The notes beneath the pieces were generated by a model. It saw only the letters and a list, made by a program, of their open reading frames with translations, was not told the origin of the DNA and searched no databases. DNA of 64,000 bases, from positions 10,194,679-10,258,678 of the forward strand of contig CM030705.1 of the NCBI GenBank assembly GCA_017979445.1, in the 5' to 3' direction. This DNA comes from Akebia trifoliata (lineage: Eukaryota > Streptophyta > Magnoliopsida > Ranunculales > Lardizabalaceae). The stretch's first letter is position 1. Every line of letters begins with the position of its first letter. Below are positions 34,901-46,300 of the stretch, piece by piece. The translations under genes were made by a program, and so were the position numbers.

Positions 34901-36727
34901 TAGATAGTCATTGCTCGACTGACGTGTTATGGACATGAAACCATAGATATGTTTTCTCGGGACACACAAATTTAAATCCGACTAAAAGATGTGCATCTCG
35001 AGGAAATAGATCTATGGTTCCGTGTCTATAACACATCAAGGCTGGCAATGAACCGACTTTTATCTGATATCCGATCTAATCAAAAAATTCGAATTTGGAT
35101 CAATAATTTGGATTTTTGGATCGGATTCGGATTGAAATATATATATAGATCAATAAAATTTCGGATCAACTATAATCCGATCCGATTGATTTTCTTAATA
35201 CCAACCCTTTCGTCCAATCGTCTCCCACTTTGATAAAAGGAAATATATATATATAATCACGATTTGTTAAGAAGGTGGGAAGTTGAGAAGCCATAATCGC
35301 AATTCTTCCCCAGGTTTGAACTTCAACTCTGTCTCTCTCTCTCTCTCTCAAAGACTTAACAACAACCACGCTCTCAGGTAACATTCCTCCAAACCAAGCA
35401 CTCAACAACAGCCATGCTTCCATTTGATTGTGAGTGTAATGAAGGATGGAAGAAAGTTTCCCTTGTTGTAAATGTGAATCCATTAAACCCACTAGGTGTT
35501 TGACTATATTATTATGTGAGATGAAACTTTTCTTTGTTTATGATGTACGATTCTTTGAGATGGAAGGTTAGAAGATTGATTAGAAATTATTGTATAGAAT
35601 AACAAACGCTAGTCCAACCCGCTTGATAGTGATTCAAAATGACTTGAAAAGAGAGATTCTGTAACAAAATAAAAGCTAAACTTATTTGCTTCATCTCCAC
35701 TCCCAAGAGATTAGGAACCCAAATTACCTTAAAATTTTCCCCAAATTTAAATCGGATCGGATTGGATTCGGGTCGATGTCTTATTCACCCTATCGGATCT
35801 GGACCAAATTGTAAAAGTTTCAGATCGATAGTGGGTTGATGCTGATCCGAAATCGAATTGATCCAGTCCTAATGAAGACTTTGTAGTTAGAATATCACCA
35901 CTCTATTAGTATTTATTGTTATGGAAGGTATCAAATTAATATTATTAAAAAAAAGTCCCTGTCAATTATTTATATATTATAAGCACACCTATCTCTCCTC
36001 CCAAAGTCCCAATTCTCGAAAGAATTATAATATTTACGAAAACGAGTTATGTTGGCCCAGCCAAAAGTAGTCACGTTACAAGAATCATTTCTTACGTCAA
36101 GAGTACGCCTGGGAGCACAACTCCACTAATAGATATGGTGCACGACAGAGACGGACTAAGTGCAGTTTGATTTGACTTCAATAGTGAAATCAACATCGGA
36201 TAATAATAATAAAAAATAGAAAAACAAAATCTGATTTTAATTTTAATTTTCAAATTCATTAAAACTAGACCTAAATAAATATGTCAGAAAAAAAAAAAAA
36301 AAAAAATCAGAATCAAATTCAAGATTTCTTCAAAATCTAATAAAAGCCCTGTTTTTTCTTCCAAACAAAACACATAAAATAAATATAGATAGTTTCCTGA
36401 TTTAGATTGGTATAAAGTACAAATACGAGATCTATCAAAACAGGTCGATATGGTCGAGATTTACAAAATATCAAACGAGTCATCTTAGATCTGGAACAAG
36501 TTAATGTGGTAGGTGATTTATATGTTGTCATGCCGTGAATGAGTCAGTTTTCGTTTATTTTACAAAGGATCTTAATCGAACACAACAACACGTACTGAGA
36601 AAATTCTAAAAACAAGAAAGATAAAATACCTTCTGGAGAATTTAAAGGGAGAGAGCACACCAGATGTATCCCTCGCTGCCCATCCAAACGCCTTCTGTGG
36701 GTGTTCTTCTTCCGGAGATTTCGTCAT
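29715..36727 (-). CDS. Intact CAD/mannitol dehydrogenase-type zinc alcohol dehydrogenase, 5 exons
   Basis: Predicted 359-residue zinc- and NADP(H)-dependent alcohol dehydrogenase of the plant cinnamyl alcohol/mannitol dehydrogenase (ELI3-like) branch of the MDR superfamily; such enzymes interconvert aldehydes and alcohols in the cytosol. The true substrate cannot be read from sequence. Exons, in coding order: 36630-36727, 31702-31815, 30433-30946, 30095-30248, 29715-29914 (98+114+514+154+200 = 1080 bp, ending TAA), all GT-AG. Start chosen at the conserved [16 protein letters not shown] opening. Catalytic zinc residues: C50 (CGICHSD), H72 (GHE), C166 (LLCAG). Structural zinc: C103, C106, C109, C117. 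Rossmann motif GLGGLG at 191-196, followed by [12 protein letters not shown], of the kind seen in NADPH-using CADs. Intron 1 is about 4.8 kb and packed with repeats. This is the only one of five tandem copies with no disabling change. Expression is not shown. Confidence 0.92.
31928..31979. repeat. (TA)n microsatellite in CAD intron 1
   Basis: About 50 bp of TA in intron 1 of the intact CAD copy, immediately left of a foldback MITE. Confidence 0.85.
31988..32082. mobile_element. Foldback MITE, TGCTGRRGTRACA family, short form
   Basis: TGCTGGAGTAACAT at the left and ATGTTACTTCAGCA at the right are inverted. The centre holds GCATCTATGGTTATG as in the 18246 copy. 95 bp, (TA)n on both sides. Confidence 0.65.
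32110..32486. mobile_element. Nested-palindrome element with GGATCAGGATCC-type ends
   Basis: Shares the two-hairpin core (GGAATGGGATAATTTTTTG, GAGATCATCC, GGGATAGAAGTTTTGG) but has different termini: GGATCCGTATACACATAAAG at the left and TTTATGTGTCTACGGGTCC at the right. It abuts (TA)n on the left and lies in intron 1 of the intact CAD copy. Confidence 0.7.
32490..32800. repeat. Fragments of nested-palindrome elements
   Basis: 32490-32575 holds CAAACATTTTTTCAATG and GGGTTAGAAGTTTCAGAATG, then stops. 32589-32800 starts GGGTCCCTTTGGGCAGACAA and keeps only parts of the hairpin (GATTGGGCTGATTTTTTTAT, GGAGATCATCCTCAC). These are old or rearranged members. Confidence 0.45.
33000..34620. other. Interior of CAD intron 1, no gene recognised
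   Basis: No exon-like sequence on either strand. Repeated motifs around 33780-34110 and 34560-34620 (TCCTCCCAC, ACACATGCCAC) suggest old foldback or duplicated material. Confidence 0.35.
34625..35905. repeat. Foldback repeats with GAAGACTTT/TTAGTTAGAAAATCA motifs
   Basis: Inverted arms are visible at 34626-34830 (AAAAGTCTTCTCTCC and GGGTGAAGACTTTTTAG; GTGGCATGGACATTTAACCA and TTTCATGTCCGTGCCAC). A second set runs from about 34885 (GATTTTCTAACTAGATAG) to about 35900 (GAAGACTTTGTAGTTAGAAT) and encloses 800 bp with repeated GGATCGGATTCGGATT-like motifs. Likely two related nonautonomous elements; exact borders not fixed. Confidence 0.45.
36030..36165. other. Conserved block downstream of CAD exon 1
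   Basis: GAGTTATGTTGGCCCAGCCA through GCACGACAGAGACGGAC closely matches 19485-19612, which lies directly beside exon 1 of the third CAD copy. Here about 460 bp (36166-36629) separate it from exon 1, so an insertion is inferred. Confidence 0.55.
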
Positions 36728-36830
36728 TTTAGTTTCACACTCAGAGAGAGAGAGAGAGAGATGGTGAAGTTGAGAGAGTGTGGTGGTATATTTAAAGATC
36801 CACAATACGACAACCAGGGCCGGTCAGTTT
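36728..36830 (-). promoter_or_regulatory. 5' leader and probable core promoter of the intact CAD copy
   Basis: Directly upstream of the start codon on the minus strand lies a CT-rich leader: the plus strand shows a GA-dinucleotide tract at about 36743-36760. Upstream of that, the plus strand reads TATATTTAAAG at about 36786-36797, which is a plausible TATA box on the minus strand some 60 bp from the ATG. Leaders of the copies at 4589 and 19720 have the same GA/CT tract and a TATA-like run at similar spacing. The transcription start is not shown. Confidence 0.5.
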
Positions 36831-37294
36831 TTAATTTCTGTCAAAATAGCGAGTTTTTTAAAGCTATAGCGATGTCTGATGCATAGCGTCAAGCGTACTG
36901 CTTAGATGGGAGGAAGCAACAGAGGAATCGTAGAGATCATGGAGAGTGCCTGGTGATACTATTTAGAAATCCTTAGGTTAGTGAGACAATTGTTTTTCCC
37001 TTGAAAGTGGAAACTGCGAAATAAGGGATGTAATGACGCAACTAGTGACGGATGGAGTTTAAAAGTTTTGATAATGAAATATGTAAGCAGTTAATATTTT
37101 TTTTTAGAGTTATTGTCACTGTCAGGGCGGGCTTCATTTTTTTAATCAATGACCAGACTCTTTAAGGAATCCAACACTTGCAGATCAGTACACCACCGTG
37201 TTGCACCCCAAATCTAAAAAGTATACATATTTTTTAATTATTATATCATCCTTAATTATTGCACATCTTCTGTCTTTATAAATAAATAAATAAA

Positions 37295-37832
37295 AGAGAG
37301 CTTCTATTGCCACACCAACTATTTCTAATGCCACCACAAGATGTGTGTTAATTCTTTATGTGATATATATATATATAGGGAAATGTTCAGCACCCTAAGT
37401 TTTACCACACACTTTAACAAACATTTTTTGTCCTACATGGGTTAGAAGTTTTGGAATGAGCTGATTTTTGGTGAGGATGATCTCTATGATTAGAAGATCA
37501 TCCTCCCCAAAAATCAGCCCATTCCGAAATGTTTAGCCCCATGTTTACACGTTGAAAAATCGTGGACCGTCCATTTTTTGTAAATCAATTTTGATGGGGT
37601 TAGAAGTTTTGGAATGAGCTGATTTTTTGTAAGGATGATCTCCTCACTATAGAGATAATCCTCACCAAAAATCAGCTCATTCCGAAACTTCTAACCCATG
37701 TAAGATAAAACGCGTTTGTTAAAGTGTGTGGTAAAACTTAGGGTGCCGAACGGGACTCATATATATATATATATATATATATGAATTGGGGTGGTATTAG
37801 CAAAAGTTGGTGAGGCATTAGAATTTTTCTAA
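37295..37832. mobile_element. GAGAGCTTCTATTGCCACAC MITE split by a nested-palindrome element
   Basis: Left part AGAGAGCTTCTATTGCCACA... (37295-37363) and right part GAATTGGGGTGGTATTAGCA...TTAGAATTTTTCTAAT (37785-37832) join into one element like that at 8821. The insert is 37378-37758 plus its TA tracts. Confidence 0.65.
37378..37758. mobile_element. Nested-palindrome (TA)n-inserted element, 381 bp
   Basis: GGGAAATGTTCAGCACCCTA at the left, TAGGGTGCCGAACGGGACTC at the right, (TA)n on both sides. Two hairpins and a central GTGGACCGTCCA palindrome. Same length as, and nearly identical to, the element at 47767-48147. Confidence 0.88.
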
Positions 37833-40795
37833 TAAAAAGTAGACTCCCTGTCTCATTTCAAGGAATGTTTAATATTAATATTTTTTTAAGGTTAATCTTG
37901 TGTGTAATATGAAGGGAAGAATGTGCATGAAATTTCAAAGTTGGAACGTGTTCGACATTTTTGATAGGGAAAGGAACAAAATGTCATGCACTACAATTAG
38001 GGGAAATGAAATTTTACAAATTGGCATAACATAAAAGTAAAAGTATATGATTTTCATTAAGTGGAAAATTCATTCATTCTATTGAAATTATTATTGACTT
38101 GATCATCGAAGAGAATTTATAAGAGAATCATGAAAAAAAAAAAAATCAAGCATTATTATTAATAAATGATCGTGAAGATTTTGTTCAACAAATTTTTTTA
38201 TTTTTATTTTTATGAGGAGGTTCTACACCCTTAGGCCCAACTAACAGAGGCAAAGCAACTGGACTCTGAGAGCATCATATCTAGCCCAAATCCTCAAAAA
38301 TCACAAATATCAAGCAAGCAAGGATAACTCCATGTGGGTGGCCAATGAGACCTTGTTCAGCAAAATTGTTTACTTACAAAATCCAATGTCTCCATCTCTA
38401 CCATGGTGGAGGAACGTTCTTAACTATCATTTAAGGCACCATTTTCCTTAAAAAGAAAATAAAATTGTGCTGCATATATTTTTGAAATTGAGATGAGGGC
38501 ATTTTCCCATACATTGCCCTTTTTATATTTTAACCATACCATGTAATTGGTTTTAGTATTCTAACTTTTATTGAGGTCAATGGGAAAAATTAAAAAAGAA
38601 AAATTATGCATAATTAAAAAACACCATGAATATTATTGCTAACCATCACATTTGTTCTATCTCGAGCTTCAACCCATGGCCATATGTAATGTATATTAAA
38701 GTTGATAAATCAAATTAATATAAACCATCAATCTTCCCAAAAGGATGAATGGGCTTGAAAAGTGTCACGTGTTCGTAAAATTAGGTATGAAGGAGTGAAA
38801 AATCACCAATCTAGTAATCTAGATTTAAAAAAAAAAAAAAATGGTAGAGTTGAAAGAGGGGACTAATAAGTTGGAAGAGTTCATTATATAACCAACCATT
38901 AATATTTTTTTCTTGAAATAATGCCCACCACTAATAGATTATCCTCTAAAACCTGTCCCACTTAGAAATGGAAATTATAAGACTAGTTAGGGAGCCGCCT
39001 ACTTGGACCGCATATAACAATAATAAGAAAAACGAGGAAAAAAAATAGTGACTGACCAGTGAAATAAGACCCATGAGTCATCGTGTTAAGTAGGTGGGTA
39101 ACACGATCATCCATAAAAGTTGTTAAATCTCTCCACCATCATTTTACTTGTCGTTTCACGTAAGATTTTAAATTTGGAAAAATGGAAAATTACGTGATGG
39201 AACTTATTTCTAAATATTTCTACCACTTGGGAGGTAACTAAATAATCCTATTGGAGAACTTTTCCTTTATAAATGCACTCACACCTCGATTAACAAAATT
39301 GTTGAAGTCTACGGAATAATCTTTTTCTGCCCAATTAATTTATCTCAATTTTTTCACAGTGATTATGATGCATTCCCACGATCTAGGATGATGAATTGCG
39401 AATGGCCTAGTCATAATTTCGAAGATTTAAACGTAATTTTTTTATTGAGTGTCTGTTTAACTATTATTATTATGCATGCATTTCAAGTGTTTCGTGAAGG
39501 CCATTCCAATGATGAGTTCAGCGTTTTAAGAATATAGTGTGCAACATTAAGTTTGAAATTCAATGTGTGTAAGCATATATTAAACACAATGTTGAATAGA
39601 TATTGACAAAATATCTATGTTAGAGAAAGTCTTCAGATCCGAAGTATTAATCAACAAGAAAAATAATAATCTCACAAGACACAAAATATACGTGGTTCGA
39701 TCAATGCATCAACCTACGTCCATAGGAGAAAACGGTGATTTCACTATGATAACCAAAGAAGAACTGGGTTATAATTTCATTGCCTCTCATATATCTCTCT
39801 TTCTCACCCCATTAAGGTTTCATCTCTTAACATTTATATACTTAGGGTTATAAATGGGTAAATGTGTCAAATCCAAATCCAAATCAAAAGGGACGAATAT
39901 TTTGACCAGGCCAATTAAACAGGCCATACGGGTAGTTATTGGATCATCAAAAAATTCGGGTTGAATCTACGACAACTCTCCATATACAAGAATAAAAGAC
40001 ATAACCCAACAATCTAAAATGCACATATAATAATAGCAAAGCGGACACTCAAAAAAAAGTTAAAAATCTTATTCAAGGTAAATTTTTTAAGTTATTAAAT
40101 CTCTTTAAGTTTATCTTCAATCTTATGGCAAAAATCCTAATTTTAATGTCTTATTTCTAATAAATATAAGAACAAATGACAAAAAATAAAGTTTGTATCC
40201 ATTTACTTGCAATACCCACCTCAACTTTAAAATAACTATCTACACACCTATTTCATGTTTTCCTTAAAATAACTAATTGCACACACATGTTGGGTACCGA
40301 AGGATTACACCCAAGCCAAATTACCGAGTGAACTCCTAAATCTAATTTGTCATTCTCATCTCGAATACTAACTCAAATCGAATGATTACACGCAACACAA
40401 AAATTCACTCATCTCCAATGCTATAATCTAAACTTCCCTTGTGTTTTTATCACTTATTCTTGTATGATTTAGGCATATAATCATTTTTTTATTATTTGAA
40501 AAATCTTTAGGGTTTCTTATTTAAGTGTATAATAAATGCCAGTTAACTTCATTTGCTCATATAAACATTTTTATTTTTTTATAAGTCATATTTTTTAATC
40601 ACATTTTTTCAATTTTTTGTATGTTTGATAATCTAGGACCGAATTTTGTATAGCATTCTTGATATTTACCTATCGAGTACGCAATAAAAATTTTGATATA
40701 AAAATATCGAAAATACACAACACTTTGAATAACCCCTACACCGAAAGTTGGATTAAATACTCGGTATGTACCTACTGAGTCATGAGTGTTAAATT
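37833..40795. other. Intergenic, about 3 kb with no gene recognised
   Basis: No exon-like sequence or mobile-element borders could be fixed. The stretch near 39640-39760 (CACAAAATATACGTGGTTCG, CCTACGTCCATAGGAG) resembles motifs common in plant LTRs, and a similar motif lies inside the solo LTR at 25217, but I could not find ends. Confidence 0.35.
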
Positions 40796-40800
40796 CGATA

Positions 40801-42099
40801 TGATCGATTATAAAACTTGCTGTATAAAATAGAGATTAAAAGATAGACTTTGGGTAAGTAGAATTCGTTCCACAGGGACAGTTTGGATTCAAAAGGTTAT
40901 TCGGATTAAACCAAAACAGAGTTTAGAAACAAAAACAGATTAGTTTTAAAAACAAAACAGAGTGTAGCAGAAACTAAAATGAAAATCAACTTGAAATTGA
41001 AATTAAAACAACAACTAAAGATTAAAGATATAAAAAAGGGAGATTAGAGAGTTCAATGTAGCCTTTGCAAATCATCCACAATGCAGATTAATTCTGAATC
41101 TAGCTCAATCCATGTAGTAAGTCATTGCTCATGGATCGGAAAGTGGAGCTGTTTAATCAACGAAAGTAACTAAAAGTTATTCATGAAAATCCTAATCTGA
41201 CTGAGATTGCTTAACCTATATTCCGATTCTTCACAGAGCATAGCCGTTCTTGAACTTATCTTAGTAATGGCTATCAAAGCTGAATTAGAAATATAAGCTA
41301 AGGGATCTAATGAAAGGAGAATTTACAGAATGTTTAACAAAATAAGAAAAAATAATGAATTTAAAACTACATTAAATGGATGGACTTGCTCTGACATTAT
41401 TGAACTCTCTAAGGAGATTTTAACCACTCATCGCAAGGATTAAAGTTATAGAAATAAGAAAATACAGAAAATGACAGATGAAGAAGATGATGTAAAATAA
41501 ATATGCAATTTGATTCCTTCTTAATGGTTCTCCAAAAGAGTTACGATAAGAAAATAAAGGATGAAATCACTCTTGTTGTTCTCACTACAATCAAAAGCTC
41601 TCTCAAAGAAAAAAACTACAGAGAATTAAAGAAAGAAAATGAAAAATTACAGAAGAAGATAATAATTATTTATCTGAAATCAACCCTCTAATTTATAGCA
41701 TTCGTAATCAGGTCATTGGGTTGATTTTCCTGATGAATTGCTTCGAAAGAACTATTCTATTACAACCACCGAAGTGTCTAGATCATCTTGTACAAATCTC
41801 GAGGAAAAATTTCTCGAAATCACCGCGGAGCACGAAGGCCTAACCGTTACGCGGTGACGTGGCACCCAAATTCCTCGAGATTTTGTTGGATGCTTCCTTT
41901 TTACTCGCGTATTGTAACCGTCTTTGTTTCGCGATTTGATAACTTCCACGCGTGCTTTATTTATCTACAATTAACAATAATATCTCATTAGCTCTATTAA
42001 TTTGGATAAATAATTTAATTTGCAATTATTCATGGGAACTAACATTTAAAATAATCCGAAAAATTACGGTCCCAAAGTCAAGTTATTGAGACCTTATCA
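40801..42099 (+). repeat. Solo LTR, 1299 bp, TSD CGATA
   Basis: Begins TGATCGATTATAAAACTTGC and ends GACCTTATCA. The 5-bp duplication CGATA lies at 40796-40800 and 42100-42104. It contains AATTCGTTCCACAGGGACAG and CTATTACAACCACCGAAGTG. A second member of the family is at 43375-44660. Strand is arbitrary. Confidence 0.9.
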
Positions 42100-42104
42100 C
42101 GATA

Positions 42105-43369
42105 CTATGATTCTAAACAGACAATAAACTTCTTTAAATTTTTTCCCATCAAAATTATGTTTCACTCGCATTTACTCAATGTTTACAAGTAACTACACAT
42201 TCAAATCAAATAGTTATAAGTATACTTATATAACATCAAGATAATGACTTGCCTGTATTAAAAAATTAGCTTGCAAACCTCAAAATATTCATATCAAATT
42301 GGCTCGTAGTCCTCAGAAAAAATAATATAAATATGTAACTTAGTCACTATCATCGTTGAGGATTATTGAACCTTCATATAGCGCAACATCTAATCAAATC
42401 ATGAGAACATACCCGCTCAATTTGAAGCCAATGGATCATGGTGTTTTCTTCAAATCTCGGTGATATGAGGTATCAGACATCCTTCTTGCATAAAAAGCTA
42501 AATAAAATGATCATCTATTTAACCGATCGTAATGTTTTTTAATGCCTCAATTGTTAGTGTTGCTGATCATAAAGGCAAAAAGGTTAAGCATTGTTGTCTT
42601 GATAGTGAAGTACAAAAATATTTTAATGCGAAGCAATTAGATGACCCATATCAGGCATACTCATCCAATTGATTGGTACAAAAATTATAAAATAAAATAA
42701 AATATTGTATTTTCTCTAGCTCATCAACCTGTACTTCATTCCCGAGTATCTGAATGTAATGAGATTGAAATAAGATCAATTCATCCCTCAAATGATGTCT
42801 TACTTGACTCCTAGAGTTATCGTTAGTCATATCCAAAAAGTCCAACAACTGCTCTAAAATCACAATTTTTATGTCCAGAAAAATCCTTTATATTTACAAT
42901 ATACTTGGAAACCTCATATGGGAAATACTGGATATATCTATCATGATTAGTTGACCTTCTACGGTGAAGTAGATGTTTTTTGACCGGTACTTTATTCGTA
43001 CTACGCCTAAAAGAAAAAGATGATGCTTCACTTTGAATGAAAGAAATCTTATGTGGATATTATGCTTCACTTTGAATTGAAGAAATCTTAGGTGGATCTA
43101 TAGTTGATGTGTCAGCCCTAGACATATCATCATTCTCCATCTTTGACCACGTATTGTAAATGGTTTTTCCTTGTTGTAAATAGAGCTTATTTTTGTAACA
43201 CTAAATTGATTTATTTCCTTGATTGCTTGGAGAATTTATTTTGGCTTAACACCTAACATTGTCATTCCATACAGTAATTATTTATCACTCGGCAATAGTT
43301 TTCTAATAAATGAATGCCCCTCAGTATGCTCAGTAATCCTGTGATTTTGGAAATCACATATTACCTTGA
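42105..43369. other. Sequence between two solo LTRs, no gene recognised
   Basis: Because each LTR has its own target duplication, this is flanking DNA and not retrotransposon interior. I see no primer-binding site, polypurine tract or coding frame. Confidence 0.5.
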
Positions 43370-43374
43370 TTTTC

Positions 43375-44660
43375 TGATCGATTGTAAAGTTTGCTAAATA
43401 AATGCAGAGATTAAGAGATTAAAATAAGACTTTGGGCAAGTCGAATTCGTTCCACAGGGACAGTTTGGATTCAAATGTTCAATTGGTTAAAATTAAAAAT
43501 AGAGTTAGAAACAGATTGATTTTAAAACAAAATAAATTTGTTGCACAAATAAAATGGACATCAACTTGTAAATTGGAATCAAAAACATAAAATAGAGATT
43601 TGAAGGATAAGAAAGAAGCTTAGAGAATTCAAGTTTACCATTGCAAGTTACCCAAAGAAATGCTAATTAATTCTAAAACATGACTCAATCCACGTAGCAA
43701 GTCATTGCTCGTAGATCGGAAGTTGATTCGATATAACCATTGATTGGAACCCAAAGGTCTTCATGAAGGTCTCTGGTTTATGCAAGATTATCCGACTTAT
43801 GCTTCCATTCATCACAGAACATAAATGTTCTTGAGCTTATCTAAGTAACACTCATCAAAACTTGACGTGAAAGTATAAATTGGATGATCTTATCATGAAG
43901 AGATTCATAAAATTAGCATGTAAAACAGAAGTAATGAATTAAAACAGCATTAATAGAGTGAATTTGCTCCGGCATTCTTGAGTTCTCTAATGAGAATCTA
44001 ACCGATCATCGCAAGGATCATGTTGCAACAGTAATAAAAACAAGAAGATAATGGATGGAGAAAATGTAGAACAGTGCTACAACTTAATTCCTTTCTTGAT
44101 GGTCTCTCAAAAGAGTTACAATAGAACCAATGGATTACTCTTGATGTTCTCACTACACTCAAAAACTCATCCAAAGGAAAATTACAGAGAATTCTAAACA
44201 AGAAAAATCAAAAATTACAAAAGACGAGAAGAAAAAGAAGGCCCTTTATCTGAAATCAACCTTCCAATTTATAACATTTGTATTCGGGTAATCGGGTCGA
44301 TTTGACGGATGATTTGATTCGAATGACCCAATCAATTACAACCACCGAAGCAATTAGAAGTTTCTGTGCGAATCTCGAGGAAATTCCTAGAGATGACCGC
44401 GGCGCGGTGACGTGGCACTCAAATCAATTTTGCTTCGGCTGGTTGTTTCCTCTTTGATCGCATGTTGTAATAGTAAATATTATACCTTTTGTTGGTTTCC
44501 GAATATACCCTTTTCACCTGAAATTAGTAACAAACTATTGTTAGCCACATTAATTTGGGATTTAATAACATTTATTATTATTTTAAGGGAACTAATACTT
44601 AAACTTTTGATAATCTTGGTGAAATTACGGTCCCAAAATGAAATTATTGGGACCTTATCA
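43375..44660 (+). repeat. Solo LTR, 1286 bp, TSD TTTTC
   Basis: Begins TGATCGATTGTAAAGTTTGC and ends GACCTTATCA, with TTTTC at 43370-43374 and 44661-44665. It aligns along its length with 40801-42099 and shares AATTCGTTCCACAGGGACAG. Confidence 0.9.
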
Positions 44661-44665
44661 TTTTC

Positions 44666-45942
44666 CACTGATCATCCTTAGGTAATTTCCAACCTTTCAA
44701 AGGAAAAAGGGCATCCACATCTCTTGGTACCCGACCTTCTAATAGATTTTTCATCACCATTCTTTTTTGACCTTCTATAAGTTCCACCCCTCTCATAACT
44801 AAAGGAAATTATGGGGATATCACTCTTTTAATTATCAGATCTTGAGACTATTAGATCAGTCCCAACAATCTTACTAGTTTATGTGACCCATCTACATATG
44901 TCATCTCGACTATGAAAAACTTGATCCAATTTAAAAAATCTCGTATGATCAAGTACATTAGGTAACTACAATGAAGTTTTTGATGAAGTTAAATAATTAG
45001 TGAACAAGTAAAAGAACTTAAATGATTTAAAAAAAATCAGTTCTGCTTGATTAGTTTTATCAATAGTTGCCAAACAACTTCAGTATGTACATATCGAATT
45101 TGTTTCAACACATTTAGTATTGTGGCATCAGATGAACTCTGATAAGATTTATAGTTTTGTTCGGTACCTTTGCATCAAACTATGTGTGGTACACTCGGTA
45201 TGAACTCACCAAGTGTGATAAATAATATTTGCTATATACCTACTGATTGATTATCTAGTATTATTTGAATTTTATCTGTCTATTTGGTATATACATACCG
45301 AACATGTTTTTCCATGTTAGGTCTGCACCTACTAAACGACATCGAAATTTTAAAAAAAATTATCATTTGCTTCTAAGATTTGTTTTAAATGTTAATAATA
45401 ATTGAAAATAAAAACAAGTTGCATGTCATTATATTTGTTAGTCAATCCATGAGAGATAACACTATCAAAAAAATTTAAACAAAGAAAATAAATTGTAAAA
45501 ATCTTATAAACTTATCTCCATTACTTCAAATCTATTGACGAACTTCAAAGAATTGAAAATACCGGAGTGCAATGGCCATTAGTCCTTTATCCACATAAGT
45601 TAATTTGAATTTAATATTTTAAATAGAAATGTATAAGTTTCAATCAGTGGGAAACGTTGTTTCCAATAAATGGGTTTCTCTACCAGTCATTTTCATGAGT
45701 CAACGGATCTGAATTATTTTTCAAGATTCAGTGAATCCCATCCCAAAGTTAAAGGTATTACTCAAGGTGATTTAGACATAATCTCTAAGATTTTAGATGA
45801 GTTGTAGGTAAGGTATCTTTCCCGTGTTGAATTCACTCGAAAAAACCAAAATATCTTCAACTTTTTAGTCAAAATCCTTTTTTTTTATATAAAAAAAATT
45901 CATTATCTTCAACCTCTTCAGTCAATAGGTAAAGATAGGATT
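44666..45942. other. Intergenic, no gene recognised
   Basis: AT-rich with no exon-like sequence or recognisable repeat borders. Confidence 0.35.
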
Positions 45943-46116
45943 TTGTTAACATGTGCCCCAAGGGGGCATGGTAAAGTGCAATAAATACACTTTCAAAATT
46001 AAATTTTAAAGGTATTTTAATAAAAATATTTTTTTAAGAACCTTTTGGTATAAAATCCAATTTTCAAAGTGTATTTATCGCACTTTACCATGTGCCCTTA
46101 GGACACACGTTAACAA
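45943..46116. mobile_element. Foldback MITE with TTGTTAACATGTGCCC ends
   Basis: TTGTTAACATGTGCCCCAAG at the left pairs with CTTAGGACACACGTTAACAA at the right. Inner arms GGCATGGTAAAGTGC and GCACTTTACCATGTGCCC are near-perfect complements. Single copy in this window. Confidence 0.65.
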
Positions 46117-46189
46117 GACCCGGGCACGGATATTGAATATTTATTCCACAATGAGAAATGAATCTAGCACATGTGGCAATTAGCAAGGA

Positions 46190-46300
46190 CGTCATAGCAA
46201 CTACTTTAATTGGTAAAATTTTTGGATTATTATACTAGAGACCTAGGTTCAAATCCCGTCAAGAATTCATTAAAAATAGGGTTACTACTAAATAAAAAAT
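46190..46300 (+). repeat. Possible tRNA-derived SINE head
   Basis: A perfect pol III B-box (GGTTCAAATCCCG, about 46249-46261) lies some 40-50 bp after a weak A-box-like TAGCAACTACTTTAATTGG. It does not fold into a tRNA that I can recognise. Tail and borders are unclear. Confidence 0.35.

Noticed and set aside
40801..44660. Single LTR retrotransposon with 1.3-kb LTRs and a short interior
   Set aside because: Each LTR has its own 5-bp target duplication, and no primer-binding site or polypurine tract abuts them on the inside.
46190..46300. tRNA gene
   Set aside because: The B-box is good, but no acceptor stem, anticodon arm or clear A-box could be found.
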